DNA of 64,000 nucleotides from Flavobacterium fontis (GTDB taxonomy: Bacteria > Bacteroidota > Bacteroidia > Flavobacteriales > Flavobacteriaceae): NCBI RefSeq assembly GCF_900129405.1, contig NZ_FQVQ01000002.1:1-64000 (forward strand), in the 5' to 3' direction. The translations under genes and the position numbers were made by a program. Of this stretch, positions 40,701 through 47,872 are shown piece after piece. Below the pieces are notes generated by a model. It saw only the letters and a list, made by a program, of their open reading frames with translations. It did no database searches and was not told the DNA's origin. The number at the start of each line of letters is the position of its first letter. Position 1 is the stretch's first letter.

Positions 40701-41150
40701 AGGATTACTCACTGCAGTTGAAGCTGTGGGGTGAAAAGACTGGGGTGCATTGTTGGTCTCCATGATTACTCCTTGACGTGTAGAATAAGAAAGTCCACGT
40801 ATTTGCAAGGTGTAATGACGGCCCGAGGTTGGTGCAGTAGCAAAAGCACCATTAGGCCCATTAAAACTTCCACCGCCCCAGGTTAAGGTAAAGACCTGAT
40901 TATAAGGGGTTGAAGTATTCGACCACTTATTGGCATAATTATCCCATTGAACCAAATAATAATTGGTGGTACTAGTGGCTTGGGTGGTATTGGACACAAT
41001 ACCATTCACAGGTGAATTATTGGTCATCACCACATTACCCATTCCAAAACGATCCCAGGCATACCCCCCCGGCTGCGCAAAAAGGAACTTGGTCATTAAG
41101 AGCATAACACAGCATGCCCATACTTTTTTCAAGCGTAATTCTTTTTTCAT
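37779..41150 (-). CDS. T9SS type A secreted protein with MopE-type calcium-binding repeats
   Basis: 1123 residues with a signal peptide ending LFAQ (residue 26). The N-terminal region (about 27-390) has beta-sandwich-like domains. From about residue 397 come acidic DxDGDGFG loops alternating with DCND motifs: six exact-length 32-residue repeats (about 421-612), then degenerate copies, then DVCYDGIDNDCNGNID at about 712, the pattern of the MopE metal-binding family and thrombospondin type 3-like calcium sites. Three beta-rich repeats with YRYR motifs follow. The C-terminus (from about 1047, QVYPNPF, with YDMMGR and PAGVYQV) is a classic type A T9SS sorting domain ending VVKR. Calcium-dependent folding of a surface stalk is inferred. 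A 14-bp palindrome lies about 80 bases upstream of the start. Confidence 0.92.
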   Translation of the reverse strand: MKKELRLKKVWACCVMLLMTKFLFAQPGGYAWDRFGMGNVVMTNNSPVNGIVSNTTQATSTTNYYLVQWDNYANKWSNTSTPYNQVFTLTWGGGSFNGPNGAFATAPTSGRHYTLQIRGLSYSTRQGVIMETNNAPQSFHPTASTAVSNPGVVCSGTAVTINVTLAGAKSPQERVFVRYSSTSNFATSKVVEATGTGSTWSTASATIPGADNTSGTIFYYAYTTTVAATDASDHDLITLRLGNNGGSNYSYSIAPTPGFVNLQFPGSVTICQGSDFNAFGQIFVSGRTEAPGAGSGIVAEVGYSSTNTNPNTWTNWIAAPYFGQGGLGNNNDEYRGTFGAALAPGTYYYAFRYQINGCTFFYGGFNAGGGGTWNGTSNNSGVLTITPSTTYYQDADGDGFGNPSVAQTTCSAPVGFVTNNSDCNDNQLRYADADGDGFGSTTFVACGGVLNNTDCNDNQLRYADVDGDGFGSTTLVACGGVVNNTDCNDNQLRYADNDGDGFGSTTFVACGGVLNNTDCDDNQLRYADADGDGFGSTTLVACGGVVNNTDCNDNQLRYADNDGDGFGSTTFVACGGVLNNTDCDDSQLRYADTDGDGFGSATFVACGGVLNNTDCNDALLTYVDADGDGFGTSTPAPCGATNTTDCNDANPAVFVNGTFYVDADGDGFGASTAAPSTVCVANVSIAPSGFSVNNGDCNDANASIRPGAVDVCYDGIDNDCNGNIDNLGLPGGCTPIVSTFPTATCGTTVAFGGIVYSSLVSGAQGYRYRVTEVNPADDSEIPGTQVTVDMVLRNLYLHNLSNYKYNAKYKVEIAVRINNVWQPNFSAPCFLFTPVAVSTMLSCGTQITGINTQVFSSLVPRSTGYRYRIQRLDNALQPVGLPQEITSGLRNFTFAAVTDFRYDANYNVSCAVRNTDGTFLPYGPSCTIQAPKHPTTQMRGTQCNDYAVVSFSERLFADAVQSAAQYRFRLFNEAQEYDFAIDRPLNSFRLSDFIGLISGENYSVQVAVRMPNQLDFGPYSKTCTLTVPSIARSLEETTTATLGLDAQVYPNPFAEQFYFKVATSSQASFTIQVYDMMGRTIETRTVNADAIESTEVGANYPAGVYQVILTQGANVKTLRVVKR
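39312..39887 (-). repeat. Six tandem 96-bp coding repeats (DxDGDGFG / DCND units)
   Basis: Six consecutive units of exactly 96 bp, reading down from 39887. Each encodes DCNDNQLRYAD, DGDGFG and a VACGG segment. Two alternating subtypes (TTF...GVL and TTL...GVV) suggest duplication of a two-unit block. Confidence 0.92.
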
Positions 41151-41231
41151 AAAACATTGATTTATAGGGTGTCTTTTTTCTGAAATTTAAAATTACGATT
41201 TTAGCTAAGGAAAAAAAATGCACCCTGCAAC

Positions 41232-41245
41232 CGAAAACGTTTTCG
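41232..41245. promoter_or_regulatory. 14-bp perfect palindrome, candidate operator
   Basis: CGAAAACGTTTTCG is its own reverse complement. It lies about 82 bases upstream of the ATG at 41150, a position suited to a dimeric regulator. The shape resembles LacI-family operators, but the regulator is unknown. Confidence 0.35.
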
Positions 41246-41312
41246 TGTTGATAAATTCTGATTTTTATAGGTATATAACCTACACAACCCCTTTTTCTCT
41301 TTACGAAAAATG

Positions 41313-41345
41313 CAAAAAAAGGCACTTGGTAAAGCCCTTTAAATG
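41313..41345 (-). terminator. Possible terminator of the capsule operon
   Basis: On the minus strand AAAGGGC and GCCTTT pair with one bulge, followed by a T run. It is the first hairpin-plus-T structure downstream of the operon, but about 770 bases from its last stop codon. Confidence 0.35.
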
Positions 41346-41421
41346 CAATCAAAAATATTCCCTACCTAACTCACTAGTATAAGTCAATTTAACGGGGTTG
41401 TTCGTACGCGTCATCGCCAAA

Positions 41422-41454
41422 GATATAGCACTGATATAGCACTAGTATAGCACT
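41422..41454. repeat. Three tandem 11-bp units (GATATAGCACT)
   Basis: Two exact copies and one with the first two bases changed to AG. Non-coding. Confidence 0.8.
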
Positions 41455-41528
41455 CTTTAAATAGCTGCTGAGAAGCTAATCCCAACCCTTCGGGGCTGAG
41501 CCGTATATAAAAAAAATATCGGTTATGA

Positions 41529-41940
41529 AGAGACTGCGACTGAGACTGAGACTGAGACTGTTTTTTTAAGCACCTAAGCCGCTGAGAAGCTGAGCTACTG
41601 AGACTGAGCTACTGCAACTGAGACTGCGACCGCGACTGAGACTGAGACTGAGACTGTTTTTTTTAAGCTCCTAAGCCGCTGAGAAGCTGAGCTACTGAGA
41701 CTGAGCTAATGCAACTTAGACTGAGACTGAGACTGCGACTGAGACTGTTTTTTTTAAGCTCCTAAGCCGCTGAGAAGCTGAGCTACTGAGACTGAGACTG
41801 TGACTGTGACTGTGACTGTTTTTTTTAAGCTCCTAAGCCACTTAGCAGCTGAGCTACTGAGACTGAGCTACTGCAACTGAGACTGCGACCGCGACTGTGA
41901 CTGTGACTGTGACTGTGACTGCGACTGCGACTGTGACTGA
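41529..41940. repeat. Composite tandem repeat: GACTGN hexamers bounded by T7-T8 runs
   Basis: Four composite units start after poly-T runs at 41561-41567, 41657-41664, 41748-41755 and 41819-41826. Each begins AAGCNCCTAAGCC, continues through AGCTGAGCTACTGAGACTGA, and ends in a tract of GACTGA, GACTGC or GACTGT hexamers. A partial hexamer tract precedes the first unit at 41529. Unit lengths differ (about 71 to 114 bp) mainly through hexamer number. No coding potential seen. Confidence 0.88.
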
Positions 41941-42072
41941 AATAATTAAGCGGAATAAACTTGAAACCTGTAACCAATCACTAGTCACAAAAATCGTAAA
42001 TTCCAATAGCTAAAATTCCAAATTCCAAAAGTCTAACAACGAATCACTAGCCTTACTACCAGGATAGGCAGA

Positions 42073-42121
42073 TCACTAATCACTAATCACTAGTCACTAG
42101 TCACTAGTCACTAATCACTAG
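42073..42121. repeat. Seven tandem heptamers TCACTAR overlapping a stop codon
   Basis: Seven consecutive copies of TCACTAA or TCACTAG. The stop codon (42118-42120) and the last base of the final sense codon of the neighbouring epimerase gene lie inside the seventh copy. Single related motifs (AATCACTAG) occur at about 41978 and 42042. Confidence 0.9.
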
Positions 42122-43143
42122 TTACCCACCCCATAATACGCCTTATACCAATCGACAAAAGCCTTTACCCCCTTATCCAAGTCGGTTTGGGGTTGATAAT
42201 GAAAATCGCGTTGTAATTCGGAGACATCGGCCCATGTTCGTGCTACGTCACCGGGTTGCATGGGAAGCCAATTTTTTTGAGCAGAAATCCCTGTATGGCG
42301 TTCGATGGCCTCAATAAAATCTAATAAACGAACCGGTTTACTATTTCCAATATTATACAACCCATAAGGTTTCGTGTAGGCTCCAGAGGCTAAGGCTGCT
42401 ACGATAGCTTCCATCCCTTGGGTAATATCATCGACGTAGGTAAAATCACGGGATAATTCGCCATGATTAAAAACATCTATAGGTTTTTGATTGAAAATGG
42501 CATCCGTAAATAAAAACAACGCCATATCGGGTCGACCCCATGGGCCGTAGACTGTAAAGAAACGCAAGCCTACCGTGGTTATTCCAAACAAATGGCTGTA
42601 GGTATGTGCCATTAACTCATTGGATTTCTTTGTGGCTGCATATAAACTAATAGGATGATCAACGGTATCGTTTACTGAAAAAGGCACATGTTCATTGAGT
42701 CCGTAGACACTAGAACTACTCGCATAAATCAACTTCTTTACCTGATGATGGCGACAGCATTCTAAAACATTTAAAAAACCTGTAACATTACTATCTATGT
42801 ACGTAAATGGCTGTTCCAAACTGTAGCGAACGCCCGCTTGAGCCGCAAGATTACAAACAATGTCAAAGGAAAATTGACCAAACAAAGCGTCCATTCCCTT
42901 TCGATCTTCCAAGTCAAGCAATACAAATTGAAACCGATCACCATGAATAGCACTCGCTACGGGCTTCCCTGATTGAAATTCATTTGACGTTACCCCCAAA
43001 ACAGCCAGGCGGTCTTTTTTTAAGGAAACTGGATAATAGGGATTCAAATTATCTATACCCACAACAGTGTACCCTTTTTGAAGTAAGAGTTCACAAAAAT
43101 GGAATCCAATAAATCCCGCCGCTCCGGTGACCAATATACGCAT
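42118..43143 (-). CDS. UDP-glucuronate 4-epimerase-like SDR enzyme
   Basis: 341 residues, extended SDR fold. The N-terminal NAD site is GAAGFIG (7-13) and the catalytic motif is Y168-x-x-x-K172 with serines at 142-145 (SSSSVYG). The block AQAGVRYSLEQP at 101-112 and the segment around FFTVYGPWGRPDMA are typical of the UDP-glucuronate 4-epimerase group (LspL/GAE). It would interconvert UDP-GlcA and UDP-GalA in the cytoplasm, using the product of the ugd gene in the same operon. Last gene of the operon, 12 bases after the rmlB-like gene. Its stop codon lies inside a heptamer repeat array. A related 4-epimerase specificity cannot be excluded. Confidence 0.85.
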   Translation of the reverse strand: MRILVTGAAGFIGFHFCELLLQKGYTVVGIDNLNPYYPVSLKKDRLAVLGVTSNEFQSGKPVASAIHGDRFQFVLLDLEDRKGMDALFGQFSFDIVCNLAAQAGVRYSLEQPFTYIDSNVTGFLNVLECCRHHQVKKLIYASSSSVYGLNEHVPFSVNDTVDHPISLYAATKKSNELMAHTYSHLFGITTVGLRFFTVYGPWGRPDMALFLFTDAIFNQKPIDVFNHGELSRDFTYVDDITQGMEAIVAALASGAYTKPYGLYNIGNSKPVRLLDFIEAIERHTGISAQKNWLPMQPGDVARTWADVSELQRDFHYQPQTDLDKGVKAFVDWYKAYYGVGN

Positions 43144-43155
43144 GACTCGTTTGAA

Positions 43156-44202
43156 TTATTGATATTGTTTTTCGTAATATTCGCGGTAGGCCCCTGAAGT
43201 AACATTCTGCAACCATTGTGCGTTTTGCAAATACCAATCGACGGTTTGCTCCAAGCCTTCTTCAAAGGTAACCGAGGGTGACCACCCTAATTCGCGGTTA
43301 ATTTTACTAGCATCAATAGCATAACGCAAATCATGTCCTGGACGATCTTTCACAAAAGTAATTAACCCTTCAGAAGTCCCAACTTCACGCCCTAACTTGC
43401 GATCCATTATCTGACACAACAACCGTACTAAGTCAATATTTTGCCATTCATTAAATCCACCGATATTATAGGTTTCATGATTTTTCCCTTCATGGAAAAC
43501 CAAATCAATGGCAATCGCATGATCGATGACATACAACCAATCGCGGGTATATTTCCCATCGCCATAAATGGGCAAGGGTTTTTCTTGGATAATATTGTGG
43601 ATGCACAGGGGAATCAATTTCTCGGGAAAATGATTAGGTCCGTAATTGTTGGAACAATTGGTTAACACATAAGGCAATCCATAGGTTTCTCCATAAGCCC
43701 GCACAAAATGATCGGAACTGGCTTTGGAAGCGGAATACGGTGAATTTGGATCGTAAGGGGTTTCTTCCGTAAATAATCCCGTAGCGCCCAAAGTTCCATA
43801 GACCTCATCGGTAGAGATATGGTAAAATCGTTTGCCTTCAAACTGACCTTGCCAAGCGGTTTTGGCCGCATTCAACAAATTCATGGTCCCTAATACATTG
43901 GTACGTACAAAAGCCAATGGATCGGTAATCGAGCGATCGACATGCGACTCAGCGGCCAAATGAATTACACCATCAAAAGCATGCGTTTTAAAGAGTGAAT
44001 CGATAAAATGCGCATCCGTGATGTCGCCTTTGACAAAGGTATAATTGGGAAGTTTTTCTACATCGGCGATATTCTCTAAGTTCCCTGCATAGGTGAGAGC
44101 ATCTAAATTAACAATATGATAATTCGGGTAGCGGGTCACCATGCGTCGAACCACATGTGAGCCAATAAACCCTGCGCCTCCTGTAATTAATATTTTTTTC
44201 AT
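43156..44202 (-). CDS. rfbB: dTDP-glucose 4,6-dehydratase
   Basis: 348 residues, the usual length for RmlB/RfbB. The NAD-binding site is GGAGFIG (8-14), the family signature STDEVYG carries T131-D132-E133, and the catalytic pair is Y156 and K160 (YSASK). It converts dTDP-glucose to dTDP-4-keto-6-deoxyglucose, the branch point for rhamnose and other 6-deoxy or amino sugars. No rmlA, rmlC or rmlD is visible here, so the later steps must be encoded elsewhere. It lies 3 bases after the dehydrogenase gene in the operon, which suggests translational coupling. Confidence 0.93.
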   Translation of the reverse strand: MKKILITGGAGFIGSHVVRRMVTRYPNYHIVNLDALTYAGNLENIADVEKLPNYTFVKGDITDAHFIDSLFKTHAFDGVIHLAAESHVDRSITDPLAFVRTNVLGTMNLLNAAKTAWQGQFEGKRFYHISTDEVYGTLGATGLFTEETPYDPNSPYSASKASSDHFVRAYGETYGLPYVLTNCSNNYGPNHFPEKLIPLCIHNIIQEKPLPIYGDGKYTRDWLYVIDHAIAIDLVFHEGKNHETYNIGGFNEWQNIDLVRLLCQIMDRKLGREVGTSEGLITFVKDRPGHDLRYAIDASKINRELGWSPSVTFEEGLEQTVDWYLQNAQWLQNVTSGAYREYYEKQYQ

Positions 44203-44205
44203 ATG

Positions 44206-45483
44206 CTATAATTTTCCGTCCACCGTGTAGGGGAGAACGCCTTTAACATCATAAACAATTGACTTAGGATTTCGTAATCCTGCTAAATCCAGTTCTAAAA
44301 ACTCACGGTGTGCCACACCCAACACCACGGCATCAAAGGTAGTTTTGGGGAGTGTATTGGTTGTCGTCAAGCCATATTCATGCTTTACTTCCTCGGGGTT
44401 GGCCCAAGGGTCGTAAATGGTTACTTGGATTCCGTAATCGGTCAAGGCATTGACCACATCCACGATCTTCGTATTGCGCACATCGGGACAGTTTTCTTTA
44501 AACGTAATTCCCAAGAGTAAAAGCGACGAATGATCGACCGAAATCCCTTTTTTAATCATCAATTTAATGATACGCGATGCAACATATTCCCCCATGCTAT
44601 CATTCAAACGCCGACCTGCTAAAATGATTTCCGGATGATATCCCGTCTCTTGTGCTTTTTGCGCCAGATAATAGGGATCCACTCCGATACAATGTCCACC
44701 AACGAGCCCCGGCTTGAAGGGTAAAAAGTTCCATTTTGTTCCCGCAGCAGCCAAAACCGCATGCGTATCAATGTCGAGCAAGTTAAAAATCTTAGCCAAC
44801 TCATTGACAAAAGCAATATTGATATCGCGCTGTGCGTTCTCAATCACCTTAGCAGCCTCAGCCACTTTGATACAAGGGGCTAAATGGGTACCTGCGGTAA
44901 TGACAGAGCGGTATAAAGCATCTACTTTTTGACCTATTTCGGGCGTAGAACCCGAAGTGATTTTCAAGATTTTTTCAACGGTATGTTCCTTGTCTCCAGG
45001 ATTAATGCGCTCGGGAGAGTAGCCCGCGTAGAAATCAACATTAAATTTCAAACCACTCACCCGTTCTAAAACAGGCACACATTCTTCTTCTGTTAATCCG
45101 GGATATACGGTCGATTCATAGACTACGATATCCCCTTTTTTCAATACTTTACCCACCGTTTCACTCGACTTATACAAGGGTGTTAAATCGGGACGGTTGT
45201 TTTTATCGACAGGCGTTGGAACCGTAACAATATAGTAATTACAATCGCGAATAGCCTCCAAATCGGAAGCACATAACAACCCTTGGGCTTCCGTATGCTT
45301 CGACACTATTACCTGCTGAAGCAAGTCGGAGGAAACCTCCAAGGTGCTATCGTGTCCCGCATTCAATTCGGAAACTCGTTGCTGATTAATATCAAATCCG
45401 ACCACGGGATACTTTGTGGCAAACAAACGCGCCAAAGGCAATCCGACATACCCCAATCCGATAACTGCTATTTTTATATCCAT
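44206..45483 (-). CDS. UDP-N-acetyl-hexosamine 6-dehydrogenase, TviB/WbpO-like
   Basis: 425 residues of the UDP-glucose/GDP-mannose dehydrogenase family. Rossmann motif GLGYVG (9-14), catalytic cysteine C265 in [11 protein letters not shown], and the YESTVYPG and [11 protein letters not shown] blocks. The sequence closely follows the Vi-antigen enzyme TviB along its whole length as I recall it. TviB oxidises UDP-GlcNAc to UDP-GlcNAcA with NAD. A TviC-like 4-epimerase lies two genes upstream, which fits a route to UDP-GalNAcA. Exact substrate (GlcNAc or GalNAc) is inferred, not proven. Confidence 0.88.
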   Translation of the reverse strand: MDIKIAVIGLGYVGLPLARLFATKYPVVGFDINQQRVSELNAGHDSTLEVSSDLLQQVIVSKHTEAQGLLCASDLEAIRDCNYYIVTVPTPVDKNNRPDLTPLYKSSETVGKVLKKGDIVVYESTVYPGLTEEECVPVLERVSGLKFNVDFYAGYSPERINPGDKEHTVEKILKITSGSTPEIGQKVDALYRSVITAGTHLAPCIKVAEAAKVIENAQRDINIAFVNELAKIFNLLDIDTHAVLAAAGTKWNFLPFKPGLVGGHCIGVDPYYLAQKAQETGYHPEIILAGRRLNDSMGEYVASRIIKLMIKKGISVDHSSLLLLGITFKENCPDVRNTKIVDVVNALTDYGIQVTIYDPWANPEEVKHEYGLTTTNTLPKTTFDAVVLGVAHREFLELDLAGLRNPKSIVYDVKGVLPYTVDGKL

Positions 45484-45493
45484 AGTTTGTGTA

Positions 45494-46885
45494 TCACGAA
45501 CCTATTCCTTGGTAATGGAAGCCGATAACACGCATAGCTTCGGCATCTAATATATTTCGCCCATCAAAAATGAAGGCGGGTTTTAACATGGAATCATAAA
45601 TTTTTTGCCAATCATAGGTTTTAAATTCATCCCATTCGGTCATAATCGCAATGGCATGCGCTTCATGACATGCCGCATAAGGATCTCCAATTGAGGTGAC
45701 CAAAGCAGCATTGGAAGCCGCATCACGAGTTTCCAAATAGTTCAAATCCGAGAGCACCTGAGGGTGTTCTACTTTGGGATCATAAACTGCTATTTGTGCT
45801 TGTTCTTGCATTAAAGCATCGGCTACATAAATAGCCGCTGATTCACGGGTATCGTTGGTATCTTTCTTAAACGCCCAACCCAAAAAAGCAATCTTTTTTC
45901 CCGATATGGTATTGTACAATGTACTTACAATATTGCGTGCAAAACGATTTTTTTGGTGGTCATTCAATTGAATTACTTGCTCCCAATAATCGGCGACTTC
46001 TTGCAATCCATATGATTTAGCGATGTAAACTAAGTTCAGAATATCTTTTTGAAAACATGAGCCTCCAAATCCAACCGAAGCTTTCAAAAATTTCGATCCA
46101 ATCCGACTATCCATTCCGATAGCACGGGCTACTTCATTAACATTGGCTCCTGTTTTTTCACACAATTCTGAAATGGCATTAATGGATGAAACGCGCTGCG
46201 CTAGGAAGGCATTTGCGGTCAACTTTGACAATTCTGACGACCATACGTTGGTGGTTAAAATTCGCTCTTTGGGAACCCAATTGGCATAAATATCGACCAA
46301 CGCTTGGATGGCTTTCTGACCCGCTTCATCGGTTCCTCCACCGATCAATACACGATCGGGAGCTAACAAATCCTCAACGGCCGTTCCCTCTGCCAAGAAC
46401 TCAGGATTGGATAAAATTTGATATTGAACTCCATTACCGGTATTGTCCAAAATGCTTTTTAAGGCTTCAGCGGTTCGAACGGGTAACGTTGATTTTTCGA
46501 CTACAATTTTATCGGTAGTCGCAACACGAGCAATTTGTCGGGCACACAATTCGATATACTTCAAATCGGCCGCCATTCCTTTACCTGTTCCGTACGTCTT
46601 GGTAGGCGTATTCACCGAAATAAAAATCATTTGCGCTTCGTCAATAGCTTTATCTACTTCTGTTGAGAAAAATAGATTCTTCCCACGGGATGCCGCAACA
46701 ATCGTACTCAAACCGGGCTCATACACGGGAATATTTTCAACATTATCATCGTTCCAACGAGCAATACGTTCGGCATTTAAATCGACGACCGTCACTTTGA
46801 TATGTGGACATTTATTGGCAATAACAGCCATCGTTGGGCCACCTACGTAACCAGCACCGATACAACAGATATGCGATATTTTCAT
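45494..46885 (-). CDS. ugd: UDP-glucose 6-dehydrogenase
   Basis: 463 residues, the longer form of the enzyme that resembles the animal UGDH type rather than the short bacterial type. GAGYVGGPT (10-18) binds [13 protein letters not shown] is at 160-169, a lysine in ELSKLTANA is at about 221, and the catalytic cysteine is C277 in [10 protein letters not shown]. It makes UDP-glucuronate from UDP-glucose, feeding the UDP-glucuronate 4-epimerase at the end of the operon. It sits between the TviC-like and TviB-like genes, with gaps of 6 and 10 bases. Confidence 0.93.
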   Translation of the reverse strand: MKISHICCIGAGYVGGPTMAVIANKCPHIKVTVVDLNAERIARWNDDNVENIPVYEPGLSTIVAASRGKNLFFSTEVDKAIDEAQMIFISVNTPTKTYGTGKGMAADLKYIELCARQIARVATTDKIVVEKSTLPVRTAEALKSILDNTGNGVQYQILSNPEFLAEGTAVEDLLAPDRVLIGGGTDEAGQKAIQALVDIYANWVPKERILTTNVWSSELSKLTANAFLAQRVSSINAISELCEKTGANVNEVARAIGMDSRIGSKFLKASVGFGGSCFQKDILNLVYIAKSYGLQEVADYWEQVIQLNDHQKNRFARNIVSTLYNTISGKKIAFLGWAFKKDTNDTRESAAIYVADALMQEQAQIAVYDPKVEHPQVLSDLNYLETRDAASNAALVTSIGDPYAACHEAHAIAIMTEWDEFKTYDWQKIYDSMLKPAFIFDGRNILDAEAMRVIGFHYQGIGS

Positions 46886-46891
46886 ATGAAT

Positions 46892-47860
46892 TTATTTTAA
46901 ATTGTCCCAATACCATGCTACAGCTTCTTCCAAGCCTGCCGCAAAATTGTATTGAGGTTGATAGCCTAATAATTCTTGTGCTTTAGCAATACTCGCTTTG
47001 GAATGCGGTATATCACCTACGCGCTGGGGTCCGTATACGATAGGTACTTCAGCAATAGAAGCATCGTAACGGGATAAATATTTTTTGAGTAAATGGACCA
47101 TTTCATTCAGCGAAATTTGATCTCCTACCGCAGTATTATATACGGTATTTAGGGCTTCGGGTTGGGTTGCCGACAAAGCCAAGGCATTCATTTGAATGAC
47201 ATTATCAATGTAGGTAAAATCACGGGAATACGAACCGTCACCGTTAATTATTGGGGATTCTTTTTGCATCAATAGCTTTACAAATTTGGGAATCACTGCG
47301 GCATAAGCGCCATCCGGATCTTGTCGTCGTCCAAAAACATTGAAATAGCGCAAACCGATTGTTTCTAACCCATAGGTTGAGGAAAAAATCGACGCATACA
47401 ATTCATTGACATATTTGGTTATGGCATAGGGTGACAAGGGTTTTCCAATCACATCTTCCACTTTTGGTAAAGAAGCCGAATCCCCATAGGTCGACGAACT
47501 CGCTGCATAGACAAAGCGTTTTACCCCCGCATCGCGAGACGCCACCAACATATTCAAAAACCCTGAAACATTAACTTCATTGGAGATTATTGGGTCGTTG
47601 ATAGAACGAGGAACCGACCCCAAAGCGGCTTGATGTAATACAAAAGTAGCCCCTTTGACTACCCGATGACACGTTGCTAAATCCCGAATATCACCTTCGT
47701 GAAACGTGAAGTTGGCGTGCGAAAGAAATGGCTCTATATTGCGGCGATGTCCCGTAGCAAAGTTATCCAAACCCACCACGTGAAACCCCTGCTCCAAAAA
47801 GTGAGCCGTTAAATTGGAACCGATAAATCCGGCCGCACCGGTAATGACGAGGGTTTGCAT
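46892..47860 (-). CDS. UDP-N-acetylglucosamine(uronate) 4-epimerase, TviC/WbpP-like
   Basis: 322 residues, extended SDR. NAD site GAAGFIG (8-14), catalytic Y145 and K149 (YAITK), and serines 121-123 before TYGD. The segments LHQAALGSVPRS (75-86), RYFNVFGRRQDPDGAY and GDGSYSRDFTYIDNV are the hallmark of the TviC/WbpP group, which acts on N-acetylated sugars. With the TviB-like dehydrogenase it should give UDP-GalNAcA. It follows the Wzc-like gene by 12 bases. Confidence 0.88.
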   Translation of the reverse strand: MQTLVITGAAGFIGSNLTAHFLEQGFHVVGLDNFATGHRRNIEPFLSHANFTFHEGDIRDLATCHRVVKGATFVLHQAALGSVPRSINDPIISNEVNVSGFLNMLVASRDAGVKRFVYAASSSTYGDSASLPKVEDVIGKPLSPYAITKYVNELYASIFSSTYGLETIGLRYFNVFGRRQDPDGAYAAVIPKFVKLLMQKESPIINGDGSYSRDFTYIDNVIQMNALALSATQPEALNTVYNTAVGDQISLNEMVHLLKKYLSRYDASIAEVPIVYGPQRVGDIPHSKASIAKAQELLGYQPQYNFAAGLEEAVAWYWDNLK

Positions 47861-47872
47861 AGAATTACCGCA

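Noticed and set aside
41529..42121. CRISPR array or replication origin
   Set aside because: Repeats are contiguous and of several unrelated unit lengths; no DnaA-box cluster and no cas genes.
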